DNA of 64,000 nt from JALORV01 sp963780715 (GCA_963780715.1 CAWADK010000016.1:186001-250000); one strand, 5' to 3'; shown: positions 42,867 through 51,474, numbered from the stretch's first letter. Notes: generated by a model not told the origin, from the sequence alone. Made by a program: numbers and translations.

Positions 42867-43958
42867 TCAGCGCGCAAGGCACGCCTCAAGGCCCTTGAGA
42901 ATGGTGTCCTTGGGCAGATTGCGCCCGATGAACACGATCTTGCTGGAAGGCTTCTCGTCCTTGCCCCAGGGCCGCCCGACGTCGGCTCCCATGAGCATGT
43001 GAACGCCCTGGAAGATCATGCGCCGGTTGGACCCGTTCATGAAAAGCACGCCTTTATACCGGAGCATGTCGGGACCGTAAACTTGGGTCAGTGCCCCCAT
43101 GTATTCCTCGAGCTTCGCGGAGTCGAACGGCTTCTTCGACTGGAACGCGAAGGCTTTGATCGCATCATCATGATGATGGTGGTGATGGTCATGATGATGA
43201 TCGTGGTCATGGTCGTGCCCGCAATGTTCGTCATGCACGTGCTCATGATCATGGCCATTGCCTGCCTTGACGCGCGCCGCGTCCGGATGCTCGGCTGCGA
43301 GGAACTCGGGGTCGATATCGAGGATCGCGTTGAGATTGAAGCCGCGCAGGTCCAGCACCTCATTCAGCGGTATCTGCCCGAAGTTGACCGGCTTGATCGG
43401 CGCGCGCGGATTCATGCGCACGATCCGCTCGCGCAGCGACGCGAGTTCACCGGCGTCGACGAGGTCGGTCTTCGACAGCAGGATGCGATCGGCGAATCCG
43501 ACCTGGTTCTGCGCCTCGACCTGGGCATCGAGCGTGTCGTGGCCGTGCTTGGCGTCGACGACGGTGATCACGCTGTCGAGCAGGTAATAGGACGAGATGT
43601 CGTCCTCGATGAAGAACGTCTGCGTCACCGGCCCCGGGTTGGCCATGCCGGTGGTCTCGATGATCACGCGCTCGAAGTCGAGTTCCTTGGCTTCGCGCTT
43701 GCGCTTGAGGTCCGCGAGGATGCGAACGAGGTCGCCGCGCACGGTGCAGCAGATGCAGCCGTTGTTCATCTCGACGATCTGCTCGGTCGTCTCGGTCACC
43801 AGCAGTTCGTTGTCGACGCCTTCAGGCCCGAACTCGTTCTCGATCACGGCGATCCTGTGACCGTGCTGCTCGGACAGGATGCGGTTGAGCAGCGTCGTCT
43901 TGCCGGCACCCAGGAAGCCGGTCAGCACTGTGACCGGCACCAGATTCGCTTCGTTCAT
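42867..43958 (-). CDS. CobW/COG0523 family GTP-binding protein with a His-rich loop
   Basis: COG0523 GTPases act as metal chaperones or insertases, often for zinc. The 363-residue product has Walker A GFLGAGKTTLL, the family motif GCICC, Walker B-like ETTGMANPGP, the SKTDLVD base motif and the CobW C-terminal domain. Between the domains lies a strongly histidine/aspartate-rich insert (about residues 235-268) that probably binds metal. It is upstream of dksA on the same strand, and the two are probably one operon. Confidence 0.93.
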   Translation of the reverse strand: MNEANLVPVTVLTGFLGAGKTTLLNRILSEQHGHRIAVIENEFGPEGVDNELLVTETTEQIVEMNNGCICCTVRGDLVRILADLKRKREAKELDFERVIIETTGMANPGPVTQTFFIEDDISSYYLLDSVITVVDAKHGHDTLDAQVEAQNQVGFADRILLSKTDLVDAGELASLRERIVRMNPRAPIKPVNFGQIPLNEVLDLRGFNLNAILDIDPEFLAAEHPDAARVKAGNGHDHEHVHDEHCGHDHDHDHHHDHHHHHHDDAIKAFAFQSKKPFDSAKLEEYMGALTQVYGPDMLRYKGVLFMNGSNRRMIFQGVHMLMGADVGRPWGKDEKPSSKIVFIGRNLPKDTILKGLEACLAR

Positions 43959-44069
43959 CGGGGTTTGTCCATGCGAGCCCGCGCGTCAGGGCGGGCGTCA
44001 AAAGAGGGGCGGTAGTGTAGTGGATTGGTCGAGCGCGCCGCCGGACCCCGCTTGGGCAGGTGCCGCGCC

Positions 44070-45278
44070 CTACCCGACCCGCACCAGATGCAGTCCCTTG
44101 AGGTACTCGGACTCGGGCACCGTCATCATCAGCGGGTGATCGGCGCTCGCGCCCAGCCGGGACACCATCCAGGCCTCGACCCCGGCGTCGATGACGGCGC
44201 CGGCCACGATCTTCTGGAACAGGTCGACGTCAATGGCGCCGGAGCAGGAAAACGTCAGCAGCGAACCCCCGGGTGCGAGCAGCCGCAGCGCATTGAGGTT
44301 GATGTCCTTGTAGGCGCGCGCCGCACGATCGACATGGTGATGGCTCGACGCGAATTTCGGCGGGTCGAGCACGATCAGGTCGAACGGAGGCTGCTGGTCC
44401 TTGAGCGCGCGCAGCGCCGTGAAGACGTCGGCTTCCTCCCAGCGCGCCCGCGCGGGCTCAAAGCCGTTCAGGGCCATGTGCTCGCCGGCCAGCCGCAAGG
44501 CATCGGCCGATGAGTCGATCGAATGCACGAACTCGGCACCGCCGGCCAGCATCGCGATCGAGAAGCCTCCGGTGTAGCAGAAACAGTTCAGGCAGCGCGG
44601 CCCGCGCCCCGTGCGCGCGAGGTGCCGCGCGGCCAGTTCGCGGGCGAGCCGCCGGCTGTCGCGCTGGTCGATGTAAAAGCCGGTCTTGTGGCCACGCCGC
44701 ACGTCGACCTGGTAGCGCAGCCCGTGCTCCTGCACTGCGATCTGAGTGGCGGGCTCGTCGCCACGCAGCACTCCGCTGATCGCGGGAAGTCCTTCGCGTA
44801 CACGCGTGGCGCCGTCGCTGCGATCGTAGACGTCACGGCAGTCCGTTGCCGCCAGCAGCGCGTCGATGAGGACATCGCGCCATGCATCGACACCCGCCGC
44901 CTGGAACTGCGTGACCAGCTGGTCGGCGTAGCGATCGACGATCAGTCCGGGCAGTCCGTCAGCCTCGCCGAAGACGAGACGAGCCGCCGTCGTGTCGCTC
45001 GCCAGTGCAGCGCGTCGTTGCACCGCAAGCCGCACGCGCTCCGCGAGCAGCTCGGCGGTCACGCGCGTGCCTTCGGCAAAGCTCCACGCCCGTGCCCGGA
45101 TCGATGACTCCGGCGAATACGCGGCCCAGGCGAGAAAGCGCCCGTCAGCCCCACGCACCTCGACGGTCTCGCCGGCGCCCGGATTCCCGTCGATACGACC
45201 GACGGCGCTGGCGTAGATCCACGGATGCCGCCGCAGCAGCGACTTCTCCTTGCCGGGCTTGAGCTGGAGCCGGCTCAC
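44070..45278 (-). CDS. rlmI: 23S rRNA (cytosine(1962)-C5)-methyltransferase RlmI-like
   Basis: The 402-residue protein has an N-terminal PUA domain (LLRRHPWIYASAVGRI, GETVEVRGADGRFLAWAAYSP) and a Rossmann methyltransferase domain. The domain includes KTGFYIDQRDSR, the SAM motif NCFCYTGGFSIAMLAGG and the catalytic LIVLDPPKFA with the downstream TFSCSG. The start is a GTG at 45278 (VSRLQLKPGKEKSLL), giving a length close to Escherichia coli RlmI (396). It modifies 23S rRNA C1962. It follows the xerC gene. Confidence 0.93.
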   Translation of the reverse strand: MSRLQLKPGKEKSLLRRHPWIYASAVGRIDGNPGAGETVEVRGADGRFLAWAAYSPESSIRARAWSFAEGTRVTAELLAERVRLAVQRRAALASDTTAARLVFGEADGLPGLIVDRYADQLVTQFQAAGVDAWRDVLIDALLAATDCRDVYDRSDGATRVREGLPAISGVLRGDEPATQIAVQEHGLRYQVDVRRGHKTGFYIDQRDSRRLARELAARHLARTGRGPRCLNCFCYTGGFSIAMLAGGAEFVHSIDSSADALRLAGEHMALNGFEPARARWEEADVFTALRALKDQQPPFDLIVLDPPKFASSHHHVDRAARAYKDINLNALRLLAPGGSLLTFSCSGAIDVDLFQKIVAGAVIDAGVEAWMVSRLGASADHPLMMTVPESEYLKGLHLVRVG

Positions 45279-45333
45279 GCAGCAAGCTTTCGGCGGTGCG
45301 CAGCAGCGCCAGTCCACACCGCCGCGGGCACGG

Positions 45334-46262
45334 TCATGCCTTCCGCCTGGCGCGCGGGTGCGCCGCGTCGTAGACCTTGGCCAGATGCTGCCAGTCAAGC
45401 CGCGTGTAGACCTGCGTCGTCGAGATGTTGGCGTGCCCCAGCAGTTCCTGAACCGCGCGCAGATCGCCGCTGGACTGCAGCAGATGCGAGGCAAACGAAT
45501 GCCGGAGTACGTGCGGATGCACGTGGACGCCCAGTCCGAGTTCGCGCGCGCGCTTCGCGAGCCGGCTCTGCACGCTGCGTGCCGTCAGCCGGCTGCCGCG
45601 CGCGGAGACGAACAAGGCGCGCGCATCGCAGCCCTTGATCGAAGCACGCGCGCTGAGCCAGCGCAGCAGCGCCTCGCGCGCCGGGCCACCGATCGGCACC
45701 GAGCGCGTCTTGCCGCCCTTGCCAAGCACCGTCGCTTCACTGCTTTCGAGATCGATCCAGCTGCGCGAGCGACCTCGCCTGCTTCGGCGGCAAAGTGCTG
45801 CCAGTCGAGCGACAGCAACTCGGACAGCCGCAGTCCGCTGGAATACATCAGTTCGACCAGTGCGTGATCCCGGGCCGCGATCCAGCCGCCTTCGCCTTCG
45901 TGCGAGGCCAGGCGGACCGCCTGGTCCGCCGTCAGCGCCTTCGGCAGGCGTTTCTCCCGGCGGGGGGCCCGGATGCCTGCGGCAGGGTTACTTTCGAGAC
46001 CGCGGTGCTCGGCCAGCCAGCCGAAGTACGACCGCCAGGCCGACAGCGTGCGCGCGAGCGTTGCTGCCGAGCGGCCCGCCCCATGCAGCCGGGCAATGAA
46101 TCCGCGTACGTCGTGTGCACTCAGGTTCGCCGGCGCGCGCCCGGCGGCAAGTTCGTCCAGCCGCTCGAGGTCGCGCCGGTACGCCGCGATCGTGTGGGCC
46201 GAAGCGCGCCGTTGCGTTCGCAGTTCCTCGAGGAAGTCTCCGATCGAAGGCGCGAGAGCCAT
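45334..46262 (-). pseudogene. xerC: Tyrosine recombinase XerC, frameshifted
   Basis: XerC, with XerD, resolves chromosome dimers at dif. The N-terminal SAM-like domain and the first catalytic arginine (SSGLRLSELLSLDW) are in one frame. The rest is in another, including the lysine loop LGKGGKTRSVP, the HVLRHSFASHLLQ box, the HANISTTQVYTRLD motif and the tyrosine. The break is at 45760-45767, where a CGCGC run either has two extra bases or lacks one. The joined protein is about 309 residues, close to family length. It sits after DUF484 and dapF, the conserved order. Confidence 0.9.
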
Positions 46263-46263
46263 C

Positions 46264-46920
46264 TCAGGCGCGCATGCGGGCCAGTGCAGCGCTCGCAAGT
46301 TCGGCAATGCGTTCGAGGAACGCGGTGCCCATCGTGATGTGGAAGCGATCCTTGTCGGCGGATCCCAGCACCAGGAGGCCAAAAGTCTTGGGGTCGGCAC
46401 CCACTCGCAACGGCAGCATTGCCAGGCTCTGCACCGCGGCACCGTCTTCGAACCAGGTCGCCGCCTCGAAGCCGACGTTCGAGCCGCAAAAGGGCACTCG
46501 CATGCTGTTGGCCAGCGACACCGTGTCGGCTTCCACCGATGCCGCGCACGGCAACGCGGCGTACTGCGGCTTCACCGACCACAGCCGCAACGCGCAGTGC
46601 GGAACGCTGAATACCTCTTTCAACGCCGTGACCACGGTACCGGGCAGCGCCGCAGTGTCTTCAGTCAAAAGCAGCTGGCGTGCCCAGGCGATGAGGTTGG
46701 CGACGATCGCCTCGTTCTCCTGCCCGTGACGGATCATCTCGGTGATCCGGCTCTCGAGCGACTTGATGCGCTCGCGCAGCATCAGCGACTGGCGCTCGAC
46801 CAGCGAGATGGCCTGGCCGTTCTGCGGATGCGGCAGTTGCAGTCCTGCCAGCAGTTCCGGGTGCTGGTCGAAGAAATCCGGGTGGCTGGCCAAGTAGTTC
46901 GCGATGTCCTGGACTTGCAT
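46264..46920 (-). CDS. DUF484 family protein (GAF-like)
   Basis: The 218-residue protein begins MQVQDIANYLASHPDFFDQHPELL, typical of DUF484 proteins encoded between dapF and xerC. A coiled-coil section (SLMLRERIKSLESRITEMI) follows, then a GAF-like domain with LPLRVGADPKTFGLLVLGS. The function is unknown. The gene ends one base before the xerC start. An earlier start at 46953 is possible but lacks conservation. Confidence 0.9.
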   Translation of the reverse strand: MQVQDIANYLASHPDFFDQHPELLAGLQLPHPQNGQAISLVERQSLMLRERIKSLESRITEMIRHGQENEAIVANLIAWARQLLLTEDTAALPGTVVTALKEVFSVPHCALRLWSVKPQYAALPCAASVEADTVSLANSMRVPFCGSNVGFEAATWFEDGAAVQSLAMLPLRVGADPKTFGLLVLGSADKDRFHITMGTAFLERIAELASAALARMRA

Positions 46921-46930
46921 GGGGCTCCTG

Positions 46931-47778
46931 TCAGAGTTCGATCTCGCCTTCAAAGACCTTGGTGGCCGGGCCCGTCATCATGACCGATCCGCCGTTCCAC
47001 TCGATTGTCAGCACGCCCCCGCGCGTCGCGACACGCACCGGCGACTACGAGCATGCCCCGTCGTATGCCGGCCACCACAGCAGCGCAGGCGCCGGTGCCG
47101 CAGGCCAGCGTCTCTCCCGCGCCGCGCTCCCAGACCCGCAGTCGAATACTGTGGCGATCGATGACCTGCATGAACCCGGCATTCGCGCGCTGGGGGAAGC
47201 GCTCGTGGTTCTCGATGAGCGGCCCTTCACTGGCGACCGGCGCTTCGTCCACGGCGGCAACAAGCTGCACCGCATGTGGATTGCCCATGGACAGCACCGA
47301 CAGCCAGACCTCGCGGGCTCCGACCGGAACCGGCCACAAGGTGTCGTCATGGTCGCGGCGCGACGCAAGGCCAGTAGAGATCGAACGGCACCCTGGCGAG
47401 TTCGAACATCGGCAGGCCCATGTCGACCGAGACCTCGCCGCTCGCGGCCAGACGCGGCTCGATGACGCCCGACAGTGTCTCGACCCGGATTGAAGACTTG
47501 TCGGTGAGCTGCTGATCGCGCACGAAACGCACGAAGCAGCGCGCTCCGTTGCCGCACTGTTCGACTTCGCCGCCGTCCGCATTGAAGATGCGGTAGCGGA
47601 AGTCGACGCCATCGCTCATCGGCGGCTCGACCAGCAGGACCTGGTCGGCGCCAACGCCGAAGCGGCGATCCGCGATGCGTCGCACCTGATCGCGCGAGAG
47701 ATCGACTTTCTGACGCACGCCGTCGAGCATGACGAAGTCGTTGCCCGCACCCTGCATCTTGGTGAAGCGCAATTTCAT
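46931..47778 (-). pseudogene. dapF: Diaminopimelate epimerase, frameshifted twice
   Basis: DapF converts LL- to meso-diaminopimelate for lysine and peptidoglycan, an essential step. The start MKLRFTKMQGAGNDFVMLDG and the first catalytic cysteine (QCGNGARCF) are in frame one. NPHAVQLV and the second cysteine (ETLACGTGACAAVV) are in frame two. The end, with TRGGVL and FEGEIEL, is in frame three. Dropping one base near 47373 and one near 47047 gives 281 residues, as expected for DapF (about 274). Two lesions in an essential gene point to base-calling errors. Confidence 0.9.
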
Positions 47779-47797
47779 ACGCCGCAAGTGTATTCGA

Positions 47798-48185
47798 GCG
47801 TCGCTCGTGTACGCGATCGGCTTGCCGGTCGCACGTGCACTCGCGGCGGGGCGCTCCTCGTGTACGTACGCCTGCGGCGCGCGCACAACACTAATTTGTC
47901 GGTTCGCTCCGGAGCGGCCGCGCGCTCCGCCGAGCGACAACGGCACGGCACTCACCCTGTCCCTCTCGCCGAGCGAGAGGGAATCGCACTCCTCCACTCC
48001 TCCCTCCTCTCCCGGCGAGGAGGGAAAGGCAATCCTGGCACTGCGAGGAGCATCGCGGGGTGGAGTGCGTGGGTTTGCTACTCGGCGGAGCGCGCGGCCG
48101 CTCCGGAGCGCAGCCGACTAACTATTCCGGAGCGAGTGCACGTGCGAATCGCGGCGCAGCCGGGATTCGCGTACACGAGCGACGC
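47798..48185. repeat. Composite inverted-repeat element (two inverted copies of the dispersed hairpin repeat)
   Basis: This 409-bp gap between dapF and an lpxL-type gene holds no gene. Its outer arms are a perfect 19-bp inverted repeat (47798-47816 with 48167-48185), followed by a 16-bp pair (47829-47844 with 48132-48147) and a perfect 30-bp pair (47905-47934 with 48081-48110). Inside lie two further hairpins, CCCTCTCGC-CGA-GCGAGAGGG (47961-47981) and CCCTCCTC/GAGGAGGG near 48002-48024. Each arm matches the repeat between hslV and hslU. The layout is like a REPIN or small non-autonomous element. No target duplication was seen. Confidence 0.85.
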
Positions 48186-48187
48186 TG

Positions 48188-49063
48188 CTAGTAGATCGAC
48201 GGCGATCCTTCCGGCCGCGTCTTGAAGCGCTTGTGCGTCCAGAAGTATTGCGCCGGCATGCGCAGCACCCAGCGTTCGAGTTCGCGGTTCATGCGCGCGG
48301 TGTCTTCCTCGACTGACTCGCCCGGGAAGTCGGCCAGCGGCGGTTCGACGTGCAGAACGTAGCCGTCGTCCGTCATCTCCGTCACCGCCATGACCACCTT
48401 GGCGCCCGTCATCCGCACGAGTCGAGACACCATCGGAATGGTGGCGGTCGGCACGCCGAAAAACGGCACGAAGATCGAGTTGGCCGGGCCGAGGTCCATG
48501 TCCGGCAGGTAGTACAGCGGCAGGCCGTCCCTGAGAATCCGGATCACGGCGCGCATGTCCAGGCCCTGCCGTGGCAGCAGTACCGGGTCGCTGAAGCGTT
48601 GTCGAGCCTTCAGCAGCCAGGCGTCCCAGACCGGATTCTTCTGTTTCGAGTAGATCGAGGCGCCGCGCACCAGGATGTTCGTGCGCACCCCTCCGGCATC
48701 GAGGCCAACGAAGTGCGGCGCGAGGATGATCAGTGGGCGGTTCGCCGGGTCCGACAGATGGTGCCCGCCTTCCATCCGGACGTAGCGCTCGATCGTCTCG
48801 CGGTCAGCGTTCCACAGCACCGAATGATCGAGCGCGGCACGCCCCAGACTGCGGAAGGTCATACGACCCAGGTGACGACGTTCGGCTTCAGGCATCTGCG
48901 GAAAGCAGACGCGCAGGTTGGTCAGCGTGACGTGACGGCGCGACCCCGCCAGCCACCACACGAGGTCCGAGAGCGCATAAGCCACGCGCGTACGCGTTCG
49001 CTGCGACCAGTGGCGCGTCAGGTTGATCAGGAAGATCCCGAACTTTGCCGCCCAGAGGTTCAC
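48188..49063 (-). CDS. Lipid A acyltransferase, LpxL/HtrB family (second of pair)
   Basis: The family transfers acyl chains to Kdo2-lipid IVA at the inner membrane. The 291-residue product has an N-terminal hydrophobic segment, the catalytic H-x4-D motif as APHFVGLDAGG, and the late motifs LPDMDLGPANSIFVPFFG and PAQYFWTHKRFKTRP. The start is a GTG at 49063 overlapping the upstream gene stop by 4 nt. LpxL and LpxM branches cannot be told apart here by eye. The gene ends 3 bp from the composite repeat. Confidence 0.92.
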   Translation of the reverse strand: MNLWAAKFGIFLINLTRHWSQRTRTRVAYALSDLVWWLAGSRRHVTLTNLRVCFPQMPEAERRHLGRMTFRSLGRAALDHSVLWNADRETIERYVRMEGGHHLSDPANRPLIILAPHFVGLDAGGVRTNILVRGASIYSKQKNPVWDAWLLKARQRFSDPVLLPRQGLDMRAVIRILRDGLPLYYLPDMDLGPANSIFVPFFGVPTATIPMVSRLVRMTGAKVVMAVTEMTDDGYVLHVEPPLADFPGESVEEDTARMNRELERWVLRMPAQYFWTHKRFKTRPEGSPSIY

Positions 49064-49935
49064 TTCGGAGCCTCGGTCGGTGGCGGCTCGGCGCCCGCGG
49101 GAACCTTGTAGCGGTTGTAGCCCCACAGGTACTGCGCCGGCCGTTCGCGAATCAGGGCTTCGAGGCCGCGATTCATGACGGCCGCATCATGCGCGGCGTC
49201 GCCGGTGAAAGGCTCCTCGAGTCGTTTCAGGTGAATGCGATAGCCGCGTCCACCGGCCAGCCGCTCGCCGTAGACGAAGAGCACGATCGCATCGAACTGG
49301 CGGGCCAGCCGGGCCGGCAGTGTCATCGTGTAGGCCCAGCGCCCGAAAAAGGGAGCCCACGCGCCCTCGCCGCGCGACGGCACCTGGTCGGGCAGGATGC
49401 CCACCACTTCACGCCCCTTCATCGCTTTCATCAGCATGCGCACGCCCTTCATCTCAGCGGGGGCGAGCTTGAGCCCCTCGGCGGCGCGACCGGTTTCGAC
49501 GATCCCGCGCAGGACCGACTTGCGCGGGATGCGATAGAGCACCGTCATCGGGCGGGTCTTGGCCTCGGGCCGGAAAGCGGCATAAAACTGGGCCGTGACC
49601 TCGAAGCTGCCAAGGTGAGGCGGCAGGAACATCACGGGCCGCCCATCGGCGAGCGCCCGGTCAACGATCGACATGTCGGCGACCCCCGTCCGCTCGATGA
49701 TGTCGGAGCGCGGGCGCATCCAGATCCAGGCCGTTTCGAGCGCCTGCTTGCCGGCCTCGGCCGCGGCCGCACGCAGCAGGGCAGGATCGTCGTAGCCCGC
49801 CTGCGCCAGGTTGTCGCGCATGCGCCGGCGGTAGGTGGGAGACAGCCAGTACACCGCGGTCCCGAGCGCCCCCCCGATCGCGTGCACGGTCCCGAGCGAC
49901 AGGGACGCGATGCATTTGAAAAGCAGTCTGAGCAC
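49060..49935 (-). CDS. Lipid A acyltransferase, LpxL/HtrB family (first of pair)
   Basis: The 291-residue acyltransferase has the motif LPPHLGSFEVT (H-x4-E), PDQVPSRGEGAWAPFFGR and RPAQYLWGYNRYKVPAG. Together with the overlapping downstream paralogue it probably adds the two secondary acyl chains of lipid A, one per enzyme. It diverges from metK, whose promoter begins about 40 bp upstream of this gene's start. The two paralogues have equal length but differ clearly in sequence. Confidence 0.93.
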   Translation of the reverse strand: MLRLLFKCIASLSLGTVHAIGGALGTAVYWLSPTYRRRMRDNLAQAGYDDPALLRAAAAEAGKQALETAWIWMRPRSDIIERTGVADMSIVDRALADGRPVMFLPPHLGSFEVTAQFYAAFRPEAKTRPMTVLYRIPRKSVLRGIVETGRAAEGLKLAPAEMKGVRMLMKAMKGREVVGILPDQVPSRGEGAWAPFFGRWAYTMTLPARLARQFDAIVLFVYGERLAGGRGYRIHLKRLEEPFTGDAAHDAAVMNRGLEALIRERPAQYLWGYNRYKVPAGAEPPPTEAPK

Positions 49936-49976
49936 GGGAGTTCTTGGAGTCGCCGGCGGCGGCGGTCTTCAGGCGG

Positions 49977-50004
49977 TTGGCCTGTGCAAGGCTTGACCTA
50001 TAAT
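49977..50004 (+). promoter_or_regulatory. Promoter of metK
   Basis: TTGGCC (49977-49982) and a perfect TATAAT (49999-50004) are 16 bp apart. Transcription would start near 50011, leaving a 5' leader of about 125 nt before the metK ATG. Confidence 0.8.
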
Positions 50005-50032
50005 CCGCCTTCGCCGTGTTAACCGACAACTT

Positions 50033-50127
50033 GCGGGGCGATCCTCGAAAGCATAGCCGAGGGAAATACCGCTAAAGCGTCGCCGCTCCTCGGGAGTGCG
50101 CAACGCACCCGAAATTTTCTTGAAGGA
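50033..50127 (+). promoter_or_regulatory. Structured metK 5' leader, candidate riboswitch or attenuator
   Basis: Helix P1 pairs GGCGA (50037-50041) with TCGCC (50080-50084) and encloses helix P2, CCTCG/CGAGG (50043-50047 with 50058-50062). A terminator-like hairpin (50090-50112, TCGGG-A-GTGCG, loop CAA, CGCACCCGA) follows, then AATTTTCTT. The right side of P2 (50057-50063) can instead pair with 50087-50093, which belongs to the terminator-like stem, so the two folds exclude each other. This matches no riboswitch class I can recall; SAM-I and SAH signatures are absent. It is an inference from base pairing alone. Confidence 0.5.
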
Positions 50128-50134
50128 GCGGACC

Positions 50135-51328
50135 ATGTCCAGCGATTTTCTCTTCACGTCCGAATCGGTCTCGGAAGGCCATCCAGACAAGGTCGCCGAC
50201 CAGATCTCGGACGCCATTCTTGACGCCATTCTGACGCAGGATCCGCGTTCGCGCGTCGCCGCCGAGACTCTCGTCAACACCGGGCTCGTCGTGCTGGCGG
50301 GCGAGATCACGACCAACGCGCACGTCGACTACATCGAGGTCGCGCGCGAGACGATCAAGCGCATCGGCTACGACAACACCGAGTTCGGCATCGACTACAA
50401 GGGCTGCGCGGTGCTGGTGGCGTACGACAAGCAGAGCAACGACATCGCGCAGGGCGTGGACCGCGCCAGCGACGACTTCCTGAACCAGGGCGCCGGCGAC
50501 CAGGGCCTGATGTTCGGTTACGCCTGCGACGAGACGCCCGACCTGATGCCGGCGCCGATCTACTACGCGCACCGACTGGTGGAGCGCCAGGCCGATCTTC
50601 GCCGCGACGGGCGGCTCCCGTGGCTGCGTCCGGACGCCAAGAGCCAGATCACGATGCGATATGTCGACGGCAAGCCGCACTCGATCGACACGGTCGTGCT
50701 GTCGACGCAGCATGCGCCCGAGATGAGCCTCGGCGACAAGATGAAGCCGGAGTTCACCGAGGCGGTGATCGAGAACATCATCAAGCCGGTGCTGCCGAAG
50801 GAATGGCTGAAGGACACGAAGTACCTGGTCAACCCCACCGGCCGCTTCGTCATCGGCGGACCGCAGGGGGACTGCGGACTCACAGGGCGCAAGATTATCG
50901 TCGACACCTATGGCGGCGCCTGCCCCCACGGCGGCGGTGCGTTCTCGGGCAAGGACCCGTCCAAGGTCGACCGCTCGGCGGCCTATGCGGCACGCTATGT
51001 TGCGAAGAACGTGGTGGCCGCCGGGATCGCGCGTCAGTGCCAGGTGCAGGTGGCCTACGCGATCGGTGTCGCCAAGCCGATGAACATCACCGTGTACACC
51101 GAAGGCACCGGGGTGATCCCTGACGAGCAGATCAGCAAGCTCGTCTCCGAGCACTTCGACCTGCGTCCACGCGGCATCGTGCAGATGCTCGACCTGCTGC
51201 GTCCGATCTACGAGAAGACTGCTGCGTACGGCCACTTCGGCCGTGACGAACCTGAGTTCACGTGGGAAAAGACGGATCGTGCGGCGGCCTTGGCCGACGC
51301 GGTCGGCGTGAAGCGCCGCGCCGCGTAA
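50135..51328 (+). CDS. metK: S-adenosylmethionine synthetase
   Basis: MetK makes SAM from methionine and ATP. The 397-residue product has SESVSEGHPDKVADQISDA, the ATP-binding GAGDQGLMFGYA, the P-loop-like GGGAFSGKDPSKVDRSAAY and the K+ site region. The start follows a GAAGGAG Shine-Dalgarno. It is expressed from its own promoter through a structured leader. The C-terminal 18 residues (TDRAAALADAVGVKRRAA) are repeated almost exactly in a second gene remnant just downstream, suggesting a gene replacement event. Confidence 0.98.
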   Translation: MSSDFLFTSESVSEGHPDKVADQISDAILDAILTQDPRSRVAAETLVNTGLVVLAGEITTNAHVDYIEVARETIKRIGYDNTEFGIDYKGCAVLVAYDKQSNDIAQGVDRASDDFLNQGAGDQGLMFGYACDETPDLMPAPIYYAHRLVERQADLRRDGRLPWLRPDAKSQITMRYVDGKPHSIDTVVLSTQHAPEMSLGDKMKPEFTEAVIENIIKPVLPKEWLKDTKYLVNPTGRFVIGGPQGDCGLTGRKIIVDTYGGACPHGGGAFSGKDPSKVDRSAAYAARYVAKNVVAAGIARQCQVQVAYAIGVAKPMNITVYTEGTGVIPDEQISKLVSEHFDLRPRGIVQMLDLLRPIYEKTAAYGHFGRDEPEFTWEKTDRAAALADAVGVKRRAA

Positions 51329-51354
51329 GCGGCGGATCCGCCTTTCGTTGGAGG

Positions 51355-51402
51355 CTAACTTCGGCGTTTGCCGAAGTTAGGTGGCCGTCGCATGACGGCC
51401 AC
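51355..51402 (+). repeat. Twin perfect hairpins downstream of metK
   Basis: Two hairpins lie side by side: CTAACTTCGGC-GTTT-GCCGAAGTTAG (51355-51380) and GTGGCCGTC-GCAT-GACGGCCAC (51381-51402). Both stems are perfect with four-base loops. There is no T run after either, so neither is a clear intrinsic terminator. They separate the metK stop from the second metK 3' end and may be repeat elements or a recombination footprint. Confidence 0.75.
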
Positions 51403-51413
51403 GGCCGGAAACA

Positions 51414-51474
51414 ACGAACCGACCGCGCAGCGGCGCTGGCGGACGCTGCCGGCGTTAAGCGTCGCGCCGCCTGA
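51414..51474 (+). pseudogene. Remnant of a second metK 3' end
   Basis: In frame, the sequence encodes QRTDRAAALADAAGVKRRAA and a stop at 51472-51474. Compared with the true metK tail, 17 of 18 residues are the same, yet 12 of 54 bases differ, 11 of them synonymous. The segment therefore diverged as coding sequence within a metK gene before being left here without the rest of the gene. It lies in a different frame from metK and has no start of its own. Confidence 0.85.

Noticed and set aside
50010..50134. A known SAM riboswitch before metK
   Set aside because: I could not find the conserved cores of the SAM-I, SAM-II or SAH classes in the leader, so I left it as an unclassified candidate.
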